From Salinibacterium xinjiangense (GTDB lineage Bacteria; Actinomycetota; Actinomycetes; Actinomycetales; Microbacteriaceae): 64,000 nt of DNA. A model generated the notes under the pieces. It did no database searches. It was not told the origin of the DNA and saw only the letters and a list, made by a program, of their open reading frames with translations. The DNA is taken from NCBI RefSeq assembly GCF_014645015.1, contig NZ_BMLC01000001.1:1130585-1194584 (forward strand), in the 5' to 3' direction. Every line of letters starts with the position of its first letter. Position 1 is the stretch's first letter. Shown here in pieces: positions 44,103 to 52,346 of this stretch. The translations under genes and the position numbers were made by a program.

Positions 44103-45395
44103 ATGACATTGCCCAACCAACCCTCGTCGACCGCACTGGTGCGTGACCTGCACACCGTGTTGTCGAACCCACTTCTGGGCATCGCGCCCGCTCTCGCCGA
44201 GCTCCTGAGCCCGCTTGTCGGTCATTCCGCCCTCGTGATCTTCACCGAGGACTGCACCGGTCGTCCGCAAAAGCGCGCGGGCGAGCCGTCGATCGCCGAT
44301 CACGTCACAGTCGCCGAATTGGACGTCATCAGAGAGACAGTGCGATCCGATAATGGAGCGAGTTGGGCAGCGTCCGGCATCATCGCCGGCAGTGATCGGC
44401 TCTTCGCTGGTTGGATCGCCTCCAGCGGTGCGCTGATGGTCCTGACAGACCCGATACTCGTTGCGTCAACAGCAGAGAAGCTGGACGAGGTGATGATCAT
44501 CATCACGGGCCTGTGGGATCTGGTCGCGTTGAGCATCCGCCATCAGGTTGCGGCCGCAACTCCCGCCTACCTGTTCGATTCCCGGACGATGTCAGTGGAA
44601 CGCGCGGCCATCATCGCAGAGCTATCGGACGCCCACTCCACCACGCTGGAGATGCTGCTGGCCGTTCTGCGTTCGCGTGAAGCCTCGGACGCAGCCGTCC
44701 GTCAGGCAGCCACAGACATTGCCGCCACCGCAATGGTCAAACTTCGTGCGGTGTCGGATCGGGATCGAAAGCTCTCCAAAGAGCCGGTTTCCCGGGCGTT
44801 TGAGAGCTTGCAGAACGAACTTCGCCCGCTCGCCCGCTTTGGCGATCTCGACATCCAGTTCATCGAGCCCCCGGTAAATGGACGAGCGCTTCCCGGAGAG
44901 GTCGCGCATGCGGGCCGCGCGATCGTTCGGGGTGCGGTTTTGGCGCTCGTCGAACAGTCCGGTGTGAGTCGTGTGCGTGTGCAGTGGGATTGCGACGGGA
45001 GCAACCTGTTGATCAACATTCGCGATGACGGACCGGGTGACCTCACGGTGGACACCGCCAATGTGTGGCAGCTCAGTTCGCGGGTGACCGCCCTCGACGG
45101 CACACTTCGAGTCGAAGCAACCGGCGGGTGGGGATCGGAAATCCTTGTTTCTCTGCCCCTGGATCCCGTCACGACTCACCTGAACATGGCTCCCCTGTGG
45201 GCACTGACACCGCAGGAAAGACGAGTACTCGAGCTCGTTGCCTCCGGTACTCGAAATCGAGCCATCGGGGATGCGTTGAACATCACCGAGAACACGGTCA
45301 AGTTCCATGTCGCGAACGTTCTCAAAAAAGTCGGCGCTTCCAACCGTGCCGAACTCGCCTCGATTGTCAATATCCGGAGCCTGAACGCCACGTAG
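44103..45395 (+). CDS. Histidine-kinase-like ATPase fused to a LuxR DNA-binding domain
   Basis: A 430-residue one-piece regulator. The N-terminal part (1-170) looks like a degenerate GAF-type sensor; about 170-260 is helical with SDAHSTTLEMLL in H-box position; about 280-365 is a HATPase-like fold with the G1-type motif IRDDGPGD; and 370-430 is a LuxR helix-turn-helix (LTPQERRVLELVASGTRNRAIGD). The start has a TTAGGA site. No receiver domain is present, so the kinase-like part may directly gate DNA binding. It is 124 bases before hxlB and reads the same way, so it likely controls the ribulose-monophosphate genes. Confidence 0.8.
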   Translation: MTLPNQPSSTALVRDLHTVLSNPLLGIAPALAELLSPLVGHSALVIFTEDCTGRPQKRAGEPSIADHVTVAELDVIRETVRSDNGASWAASGIIAGSDRLFAGWIASSGALMVLTDPILVASTAEKLDEVMIIITGLWDLVALSIRHQVAAATPAYLFDSRTMSVERAAIIAELSDAHSTTLEMLLAVLRSREASDAAVRQAATDIAATAMVKLRAVSDRDRKLSKEPVSRAFESLQNELRPLARFGDLDIQFIEPPVNGRALPGEVAHAGRAIVRGAVLALVEQSGVSRVRVQWDCDGSNLLINIRDDGPGDLTVDTANVWQLSSRVTALDGTLRVEATGGWGSEILVSLPLDPVTTHLNMAPLWALTPQERRVLELVASGTRNRAIGDALNITENTVKFHVANVLKKVGASNRAELASIVNIRSLNAT

Positions 45396-45518
45396 TCGCC
45401 TGCACATCATTGATAAATGCCTTTATGGCCCCGGAAAATCAAAAACTGCTCTTTCGAGTAGCAGCTTCCATCCCTGCGACCAGTGACTGGAACGCTGTTA
45501 CTGGTGTTCCGTTAAAAG

Positions 45519-46100
45519 ATGGCAGTTGTTAATACGTTTCCTGTGCTCGACGCCCTGAACATCATCGCCCGCGAGGACGCGACTCTGGTTGATGCACTCG
45601 CGGATCTCAATCCGCTTTCGCTTGAGCGTGCCGTCGACGAGCTCCGCCAAGCCAAAAGCATCTTCGTTCTCGGAGCGGGACGTTCTGGTCTTGCCCTTCG
45701 CATGACCGCGATGAGACTGATGCACCTCGGGCTCACCGTGCACATCGTTGGGGAGGTTACGACGCCTGCAATCGGTCGTGAAGACCTGCTCCTGGTGGCG
45801 AGCGGCTCCGGCACAACAGAAGCCCTCGTGCGCTCGGCCCGGACTGCTATCGACGTCGGAGCAACTGTCATCACCCTGACTACCGCCACAAAATCTCCGC
45901 TCGCGAATATCTCATCGGTTCTTATTGAGGTTCCCGCTGCCGAAAAACTTGATCGCGCCGCCACCAAGTCTGTGCAGTACGCAGGATCCCTCTTCGAACA
46001 GGCTGTCGTCACGATCGGTGACGCCTTTTTCCACTCGCTGTGGATGAGGTCCGGGCAAAGCGCCGATGACCTGTGGCCCCGGCACGCAAACCTCGAATAG
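45519..46100 (+). CDS. hxlB: 6-phospho-3-hexuloisomerase
   Basis: A 193-residue SIS-domain isomerase: SIFVLGAGRSGLALRMTAMRLMHLGLTVHIVGEVTTPAIGREDLLLVASGSGTT (read in part) is the sugar-phosphate site, and ATKSVQYAGSLFEQAVV holds the catalytic region of PHI. It turns hexulose-6-phosphate into fructose-6-phosphate, and with HxlA it fixes formaldehyde or, in reverse, makes ribulose-5-phosphate. Gap to hxlA is 70 bases. The ribosome site is weak. Confidence 0.9.
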   Translation: MAVVNTFPVLDALNIIAREDATLVDALADLNPLSLERAVDELRQAKSIFVLGAGRSGLALRMTAMRLMHLGLTVHIVGEVTTPAIGREDLLLVASGSGTTEALVRSARTAIDVGATVITLTTATKSPLANISSVLIEVPAAEKLDRAATKSVQYAGSLFEQAVVTIGDAFFHSLWMRSGQSADDLWPRHANLE

Positions 46101-46170
46101 CCGCAGACCCCACACCTGTACTCACCCTGACTCGATCTCCCTTCCCCACCAACGAAAGAATGGAAACACC

Positions 46171-46794
46171 ATGCAACTCCAAGTAGCCATTGACTTCCTC
46201 ACGACCGAGGATGCCCTCGCTCTCGCGGCGAAGGTCGCCGACAGCGTCGACATCATCGAGCTGGGCACGCCGCTGATCAAGGCCGCCGGCCTTTCGGTCG
46301 TCACCGCGATGAAAGACGCCCACCCTGACAAGATCGTCTTCGCCGACCTCAAGACGATGGATGCCGGCGAGCTCGAAGCCGACATCGCCTTCACGGCCGG
46401 TGCAGATTTGGTCACTATCCTCGGCGTCGCCGGAGATTCGACCATCGCCGGTGCGGTGAAGGCAGCCCGCGCGCACGGTAAGGGAATCGTCGTCGACCTC
46501 ATCGGCGTCAAAGACAAAGCCGCTCGCGCGAAAGAGGTGACCGCCCTCGGCGCCACCTTCGTCGAAATGCACGCCGGCCTTGACGAGCAGGTCGAAGCTG
46601 GATTCACCTTCGGCACGCTGCTCGAAGCCGGATCGACCTCCGGGGTACCATTCTCGGTCGCTGGAGGCGTGACGATCGCAACCATCGGTGCGGTTCAGGA
46701 AGCCGGGGCGCGTGTCGCCGTGGCAGGCGCCGCGATCTATGGTGCCGCAGACCCCGCTGCAGCTGCAGCTGAGCTTCGGGCGGCAATCAAGTAG
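46171..46794 (+). CDS. hxlA: 3-hexulose-6-phosphate synthase
   Basis: A 207-residue OMP-decarboxylase-fold enzyme: QLQVAIDFLTTEDALAL, the Asp-Lys motif KIVFADLKTMDAG, FTAGADLVTILGVAG, and VDLIGV ending in FSVAGGVTIATI (phosphate loop). It adds formaldehyde to ribulose-5-phosphate. The ATG at 46171 is the family start. The gene is last in the operon and is followed directly by a 14-base-pair hairpin terminator. Presence in a non-methylotroph suggests formaldehyde detoxification or pentose supply. Confidence 0.93.
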   Translation: MQLQVAIDFLTTEDALALAAKVADSVDIIELGTPLIKAAGLSVVTAMKDAHPDKIVFADLKTMDAGELEADIAFTAGADLVTILGVAGDSTIAGAVKAARAHGKGIVVDLIGVKDKAARAKEVTALGATFVEMHAGLDEQVEAGFTFGTLLEAGSTSGVPFSVAGGVTIATIGAVQEAGARVAVAGAAIYGAADPAAAAAELRAAIK

Positions 46795-46808
46795 TTCGAT
46801 GCTGTCGA

Positions 46809-46841
46809 GAAGCCGGGCACTGAATGACAGTGCCCGGCTTC
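46809..46841 (+). terminator. Strong hairpin after hxlA
   Basis: GAAGCCGGGCACTG pairs perfectly with CAGTGCCCGGCTTC across an AATGA loop (14 base pairs), 15 bases beyond the hxlA stop. A short T-poor tail follows, and a second smaller hairpin (CACTG/CAGTG) with AGTTTT lies at about 46851-46872. Confidence 0.85.
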
Positions 46842-47099
46842 ACCCGTTTCCCACTGAGGAACAGTGAGTTTTCAGAACGCGCTCCATCACTGTTCTTGTT
46901 TGTGGCTGTGTTCCAGCACGTTTTTGGCGCATCGAGACTCGACGGTCCGGCCCGAGAACTTGGTGTTTACATAGGGGCGTGGGTCATACGTAGGCAGATG
47001 AGAGTCGCGGCAACGCGGCGCCAACTGAAGCGTCGTACTTTGCCACCAAAAACCCCTGGCTGACCGAGGGTTACGAATCTCATTCGGTTGAGAGTCATC

Positions 47100-47142
47100 G
47101 GTGCGCACGAAGGGATTCGAACCCCCGGCCTATTGATCCGTG
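47100..47142 (-). tRNA. 3' part of a tRNA (Arg-like), probable attachment-site remnant
   Basis: Read on the minus strand, ACGGATCAATAGG is followed by GGGGGTTCGAATCCCTTC, a normal T-arm with loop TTCGAAT, then the 3' acceptor strand and discriminator CGTGCGCA and CC. The anticodon-side text ACGGATC resembles actinobacterial tRNA-Arg(ACG). The 5' half (GCGCACG...) is not in front of it, so this is a fragment from about the anticodon loop to the 3' end. That is precisely the piece that integrases of many elements copy or duplicate. Identity as Arg is tentative. Confidence 0.6.
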
Positions 47143-47360
47143 GCGAGCGCCGATCCCCCGGACTCATGCGGACGTCGCCGAAATTCCGCCAAAATGCTCG
47201 TGACTGGGCGTGACCTCGATGACGCATGCTGACCTCGATGTTCCCCACGTGTCGGTGAAGAGCGGGCAGACGCTCGTAGTTGTGCTGGTGCGACAGCAGC
47301 GATTGACCGGCTCCGACGGCTTTGGCGTCTCGAGAGTACCGGTGAAGAGAATCGTCGAAA

Positions 47361-47797
47361 CTATTGCCACGGCTCGTGAATCGGGCCACTACCCGGATAG
47401 AAATCCCGCAGAAATCTCCGGCTTCGTCCAGTGTCGCGGTCTCGCACAAGCTCAGTAGCAGACGAATGTCGCGGGTATTGCGGCCGGGTCGGTTCGCACG
47501 CAATTTCATCGCCAATAATGCGTCCTTGGATGCGACCTGAATAACGATGCCGTCACTGGCGTAGGTCGTGTCCCACTTAACGGCGCGCCAGTGCGTGTGC
47601 AGAGCATCCGCCGTCGTGACCTCGAAGTTAGGCCAGGCTGAGTCCCAATCATGCCGCTGCGCAACTCGGGCCGCCGCTGCGGTGACCGCCTCGTCGCTTC
47701 CAGGGCGAACGTAAAAGGGGTCAAGTCCCTGCGCCGTCCCGCGATCAAAGAAGCGCAACGACAGGGCAACCCCACCGACTAAACGGATTCCTGCCAC
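47361..47797 (-). pseudogene. AbiEii-like nucleotidyltransferase, frameshifted
   Basis: A short nucleotidyltransferase-like protein: GIRLVGGVALSLRFFDR (GG...), and later SKDALLAMKLRANRPGRNTRDIRLLL, which is typical of AbiEii/DUF6036 toxins. After LDEAGDF the expected ending LRDFYPGSGPIHEPWQ lies in another frame and stops at 47361, whereas the original frame runs on through the tRNA fragment. One frameshift near 47408 explains this. No good start codon exists upstream of the GTG at 47797. The partner antitoxin gene lies right behind it, also broken. I infer a dead toxin of a type-IV-like system. Confidence 0.6.
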
Positions 47798-47878
47798 ATC
47801 ACCTGCCGCCCGAAGCTCGGCTATAAGTTCGCGGAGGTCAGGATGAGCCGCTGCCGCGGTCGAGGAGGGTTGGCGCGA

Positions 47879-48450
47879 TCACACGCTTTCAAACGTTGCA
47901 CGCCACGCCAGAACGCGCCGTTTGGCGAACTCCGCCGGCACCTCGGACAGCGGCGGCACAGGATCGGCCGCATCAGTTTCGGGAGTTCGTGGTCCAGCCA
48001 GAAATCGATCGGGGAGATCAACCGAGGTACGCGAAGGGATTCCCTCCTCGCCGATTCGCCAAGCCACGAGCGCTGCGAGCGCCGCATCCCAGACAAGGTC
48101 TCGAGTTGACTCCGGCTCGGCGAACCGGAGAATTCTACGCACGAGTCCGTTCTCGGCTACAAGATTGTCGTTCATCTGCAGTAGCGTGCGCAGTGTCCGG
48201 TCCGTGTCCCCCGCTGTCAGTTGTCGACGAATCTCCGCAGCTACGGTTGCGGCGTCGTCCCGCGTCGTCGGTGCCGAATATAGTCGGTGACCGGCTCCGC
48301 CGGGCAGTCGATCGACGATCTCAAAACTCGCATCGCGTCCACGCTCGGAGCGAGAGACACTGCCATGGTCGATGCGGGTGTCGCGAGCTGCTGGTGGGTG
48401 ACTTGGCGACTTTTGCGGGCGGCGCCGATCAGCGTAGACGCATGTGTCAT
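47879..48450 (-). pseudogene. XRE-family antitoxin-like regulator, frameshifted
   Basis: The start MTHASTLIGAARKSRQVTHQQLA is a Cro-type helix-turn-helix, after which the frame is lost. Another frame resumes with VSRSERGRDASFEIVDRLPG and runs through RLYSAPTTRDDAATVAAEIRRQL and MNDNLVAENGLVRRI to FAKRRVLAWRATFESV at 47879. The break (about one base) is near 48350-48370. The architecture (XRE plus a C-terminal regulatory domain) and the adjacent nucleotidyltransferase fit an AbiEi-like or HipB-like antitoxin. Both members of the pair carry frameshifts. Confidence 0.6.
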
Positions 48451-48865
48451 GGGTCTACTATCCCGTCATTCCGTGAAGTATGGCTTCCACGTCATATCCA
48501 GCATGCCCAGCCGCCAATAAGCGATCAGCTCGCCGCAACCCGGCCGTGCGGCATGCCGAGGTCACTGATCTCCATGAACTCGCGACGCAACACATCGACA
48601 GCGAGCTCATCGAGGCTGCCGAATTGGACATAAAGCGTATGCGGGCACGGTGTGCGAGGTTTTCGGGCTGATCCTGATCCTGATCCTGATCCTGATGGCC
48701 ACAGTGGGTGTGTGCCGGAGATCTTCGCCACCAACATGTGCACTTCTCGGACTGTGTCCGCAAAATCGGGTCTCCCCAGGGCCATAAAGCTCGACATTGA
48801 GCATCCCCAGTGCCTGACCCCCGCAAGCGCCGGCGTTCTTGGCGACGCTCGCGAGACCGTGCCGA
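48451..48865. other. Gene-poor stretch with a 6-base tandem repeat
   Basis: No gene of known family is visible. It contains CTGATC repeated 4.8 times at 48668-48696. On the minus strand a 90-codon frame (48525-48797) crosses this tract and is probably chance. The 3' end is the tail of the NCS1 gene. Confidence 0.5.
48668..48696. repeat. CTGATC tandem repeat
   Basis: Four full copies and five further bases of the hexamer CTGATC. It can expand or contract by slippage. No coding role is seen. Confidence 0.85.
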
Positions 48866-50335
48866 CTACCGGGTGGTCGTTAGTCGACCAAACGCCACAG
48901 CTTCGTGCCCGGTTTCGATGCGATCCTGTGCTGCAACTGCGCGCTCGCGGGCGGTATCGAGCGAGTGGCTGAACAACAGGTACGCGATGGCGGAGGCCGC
49001 GAGACCGATAAACAGAGCGATGTCAGCGCCACCCAGGGCAGCAGCCACCGGGCCGGTGAACCAGACCGTCACCACAAAGGGGATCATCGCGATGATGCCG
49101 ATGCCGTATGCGGCGAGGCCGCGCCATCCCCAGCTTCCGTAGACGCCATCCTGCTTGAAAATCTCGCTGACCGCATACTGCCCTCGGCGCACGAAGTAGT
49201 AGTCGATCAGGTTGATGGCGGTCCAGGGAACCAGGACGTACAACAGGATGACGAGGAAGCTGCCAAAGTTGCTCAGGAAGTCACCGGTGCTGAGGAGTGA
49301 GCCGATCACGGCAGCGGCGGCGATAACCAGGCACGCGACGACGCGTACAGTGCGGGTGGGGCGGATCGGCCGCACGGAATCGACGATGGTGATCAGTTCG
49401 AGGGATGCCGCGTAGATGTTGATCGTGATGACGCTGATGAGCCCTGGCAGCGCGGCAACGAGTAGCCAAATTCCGGAACCCGGCAAGAAAGCGTCCGCGG
49501 CATCCCTGACACCCTGCAGTGGTGCCGCGCCGACGAAGCCTGCAGCGATGAAAGCACCGAGCGCCATCAGCCAGACCGCGCCGACGAAAACTCCGCCGTA
49601 GGTGAACCCGAGAGCACGCGCCGGGCTGGTCTGGGGCGGGAGATAGCGCGAGTAGTCGGAGACATAGGGAGCCCAGCCGAGAGCGTAGGCGGCGGCCCCT
49701 CCGAATTGCACAAGGAAAGCGACCCAGTTGATGTTCGCGAGCGACAGCGCGTCGGCCGGCAGCGGCACGACGAAGGGCGCCACGACGGTGAAGACGCCAA
49801 AAGTCAGGAGAAAGAGACCAGTCAACCAGGTCTGCGTGCGATGAATCCATGAGTAGCCGAAGATGGCCAGAAGCACCGCGATACCGCTGATAAGGATGTA
49901 CCAGCCGCCGCCAGCATCCAGCCCCGTCGATGTGGTGAGGATTTCAGCAGCCAGCATCTGGTTGAACATGTTGAAGCCGACCAGGCTGAAAACAACGATC
50001 GCGCAGATCAGAATCACGCCGCGATACCCGAACTGCGCGCGTGACTGGATCATCTGCGGCAGGCCGAGCTGCGGGCCCTGGGCTGAGTGAAATGCCGTGA
50101 AGACGGTGCCGACGGCAACACCCAGCACGATGGCCAAAAGGGATGCGCCGAACGTCGCCCCCAGGGCCGCGCCGAGCATTCCTGTGGTGAGGGTGGTCAC
50201 ATTCGCGTTCGACATGAACCAGAGCGGAAACAAGGTCCACGGCCGGCCGTGACGCTCATTGAGCGGAACCCAGTCAATGGAACGAGACTCCACAAGTCCC
50301 TTCGCGGGGGTGTGGCTGCTGGTCGATGTCGACAT
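48866..50335 (-). CDS. NCS1-family permease, second copy
   Basis: A 489-residue NCS1 transporter. Start MSTSTSSHTPAKGLVESRS (ATG 50335, GGGAG site). Conserved segments: SIDWVPLNERHGRPWTLFPLWF, QLGLPQMIQSRAQFGYRG, ANINWVAFLVQFGGAAAYALGWAPYVSDYSRYLP and VPWTAINLIDYYFVRRGQYAVSEI (read in part). It is clearly related to the 40555-42006 permease (same QMIQSRAQFG, VSDY-RYLP and VPWTA-NL-D motifs). It is divergent to the second nitrilase with 161 bases between. Confidence 0.9.
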   Translation of the reverse strand: MSTSTSSHTPAKGLVESRSIDWVPLNERHGRPWTLFPLWFMSNANVTTLTTGMLGAALGATFGASLLAIVLGVAVGTVFTAFHSAQGPQLGLPQMIQSRAQFGYRGVILICAIVVFSLVGFNMFNQMLAAEILTTSTGLDAGGGWYILISGIAVLLAIFGYSWIHRTQTWLTGLFLLTFGVFTVVAPFVVPLPADALSLANINWVAFLVQFGGAAAYALGWAPYVSDYSRYLPPQTSPARALGFTYGGVFVGAVWLMALGAFIAAGFVGAAPLQGVRDAADAFLPGSGIWLLVAALPGLISVITINIYAASLELITIVDSVRPIRPTRTVRVVACLVIAAAAVIGSLLSTGDFLSNFGSFLVILLYVLVPWTAINLIDYYFVRRGQYAVSEIFKQDGVYGSWGWRGLAAYGIGIIAMIPFVVTVWFTGPVAAALGGADIALFIGLAASAIAYLLFSHSLDTARERAVAAQDRIETGHEAVAFGRLTTTR

Positions 50336-50496
50336 GAGGCTCCCATTGGGGATCGAGGCGGAAAGCTGGCGGGGACATCTGGATGATGTTGGTGAACGAT
50401 AACGGCCACCGGAGTCGGGGATCAATCGCCTCCGGGCTATTGCTGGTATCGGAGAATCCAATGCCAGGCCCGAAACTGCGTCCGTAAGATCGCTGT

Positions 50497-51345
50497 ATGT
50501 TCGCATCAACTGCTCCTGACGCACCGCGAGACCTCGTGGTGCGCGCTGTCGAGCTCGCTCCCATCCTCGGTGACCTCAGCGGCAACATCGGCCGGATCAC
50601 CGAAGCGATTGCGCAGGCGGTCTCGGATGGCGTGCAGCTTCTGGTGCTGCCGGAGCTAGCCACCACCGGATATTACCTTGTAAGCCGTGAAGCCGCACTC
50701 GCGGCATCCCTTCGCACAGATGCCCCCCAATTCACGCGGTGGGCGGCTATGCTCGCGCCCGACACGGTCGTCGTGGTCGGCTTCGCCGAGCGTCGCGGCG
50801 ACATCGCTTACAACAGCGCTGCGGTACTCAGTTCGGGAGGGCTGCTCGCGTTGTATCGGAAGGTTCACTTGTGGGACGAGGAGAAGTCGATTTTCGCCGC
50901 CGGGGACGAGACCCAACCCGTCGTTGAAACTCCGCTTGGTCGAATCGGCGTTCTGATCTGCTACGACCTGGAATTTCCCGAGGTGCCGCGCAGTCTTGCC
51001 CTCCGCGGGGCGGAATTGTTGGTAGTGCCGACAAACTGGCCATTGCTCGCACGGCCGGAGGGCGAGCATCCACCCGAAGTAATCCAGGCTATGGCCGCGG
51101 CCAGAGCGTCTGCAATTCCGGTCGTTTGCTGCGATCGGTGTGGCATCGAAGCTGGGAAGCTCTGGACGGAAGGCACAACCATCATCGGGTCGGACGGCTG
51201 GGCTGCAGGCGTGAGAAACTCCCACGTCGTCACGGCCACCGTTACCCTGAACGCTGGAGCCGGGCAGATCGGTCCACGAAACCATGTAATAGCGGACCGG
51301 CGTCCCAACCATTACGCAGCGCTTGTCACCGGCGACGAACAGTGA
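50497..51345 (+). CDS. Nitrilase-superfamily hydrolase, second copy
   Basis: A 282-residue carbon-nitrogen hydrolase, catalytic triad E53 (LPELATTG), K122 (YRKVHLWDEE) and C155 (LICYDLEFPE). It resembles the 42003-42827 gene along its length (VVVVGFAER, NWPL, RPNHYA-like end). Substrate is likely a small amide or carbamoyl compound imported by the divergent NCS1 permease. It ends where the LysR gene ends; those two genes converge. Confidence 0.9.
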   Translation: MFASTAPDAPRDLVVRAVELAPILGDLSGNIGRITEAIAQAVSDGVQLLVLPELATTGYYLVSREAALAASLRTDAPQFTRWAAMLAPDTVVVVGFAERRGDIAYNSAAVLSSGGLLALYRKVHLWDEEKSIFAAGDETQPVVETPLGRIGVLICYDLEFPEVPRSLALRGAELLVVPTNWPLLARPEGEHPPEVIQAMAAARASAIPVVCCDRCGIEAGKLWTEGTTIIGSDGWAAGVRNSHVVTATVTLNAGAGQIGPRNHVIADRRPNHYAALVTGDEQ

Positions 51346-52254
51346 TCAAGCCGGCTCGAGCCCTGAGTCAATAAGCATGCGGGTGGCCATCATCGCCAGC
51401 TCCTTTGTGACAGGCGACATCGCGCCGCCCTCCCGCTGGATCAGTGCGATGGTGTCGAACAGTGGCTCTTCGAAGCCGACGGTGTGAATCTCGGGCGGGA
51501 AGGTTTCGTGGCGAGCGACGGCGCCAGACACGATGGTTTCACCGATGCCCTGTGCGACCAGGGCCAGCGCAGAATCCACGTTCTCGACCTCAATGGATGG
51601 CGCGAGGTTGAGACCATGTCGCTGGGCAAGATCCCTGAGCTGGCTGCGGGTGGGGTCCTCCCAGCCGTAGTGTGCATCGTAAAGGATGAGGGGTCGTTGG
51701 GCCACATCGACGATGTCGAACGGTGTCGACACGCGTGCAGGCTCGGAACTGCCCCACAACACCTCATCGCGCACGATCGGATAAACGTCGAGGCCATCGG
51801 TGCGCACGGGGAGCACGACCAGTCCCGCCTCAAGTTCACCCGAACGGACGGCAGCAGCGACCTCAACTGAATTTTGCCCGACCAGCCGAATCTGCACGCC
51901 GGGCCGCTCGCGGTGAAATCTCATTGCGAGCTCCGACAGGAAGTAGAACGAGGCATTTCTCAGGAGCCCGAAGGAGGCCGTGCCACCGGTAACGCCGCGG
52001 AGTTCGTCCATGGCCCGCTGCGCATTGTCCAGGTCGTCGCGAATACGCTCCGCCCACGGCCAGAGAGTCTGGCCTGCCGCGGTCAGCACCAGATGACGGC
52101 CGGCGCGAACGAAAAGTTCGAGCCCGACATCGACCTCAAGCCGTTTAACGAGCTCAGAAACACTGGGCTGGCTCATTCCCAGCTCGTGAGCGGCCGCGGT
52201 GAACGATCCGGCACGAGCAGCCCAGTAGAAAGCAAGCACCTGTGAGTTTCTCAT
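51346..52254 (-). CDS. LysR-type transcriptional regulator
   Basis: A 302-residue LysR protein: N-terminal helix-turn-helix (AGSFTAAAHELGMSQPSVSELVKRLE) and a periplasmic-binding-like effector domain (about 90-295). The ATG at 52254 (MRNSQVLAFYW) fits the family length; the longer frame does not. It is divergent to the HisD-like gene (92-base gap), which it probably controls; the gap contains TAGG/CCTA half-sites at about 52325-52341. The ligand is likely the substrate of that enzyme. Confidence 0.9.
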   Translation of the reverse strand: MRNSQVLAFYWAARAGSFTAAAHELGMSQPSVSELVKRLEVDVGLELFVRAGRHLVLTAAGQTLWPWAERIRDDLDNAQRAMDELRGVTGGTASFGLLRNASFYFLSELAMRFHRERPGVQIRLVGQNSVEVAAAVRSGELEAGLVVLPVRTDGLDVYPIVRDEVLWGSSEPARVSTPFDIVDVAQRPLILYDAHYGWEDPTRSQLRDLAQRHGLNLAPSIEVENVDSALALVAQGIGETIVSGAVARHETFPPEIHTVGFEEPLFDTIALIQREGGAMSPVTKELAMMATRMLIDSGLEPA

Positions 52255-52346
52255 GAGCGGCACCCTATCGCGTTGGCAAAGGGTAAGCCTATGAGCCACT
52301 ATGGATACGCCCTTGTTGTGCGATATAGGTTCAATTCCTACGATCG

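Noticed and set aside
46967-47360. Continuation of the nucleotidyltransferase frame to 46967
   Set aside because: It reads through the tRNA fragment (giving RPGVRIPSCAP, a translation typical of tRNA genes) and carries no domain. The real end is in another frame.
48525-48797. 90-codon frame on the minus strand with a GSGSGSGS run
   Set aside because: The run is just the CTGATC repeat read in one frame. The rest has no resemblance to a protein family.
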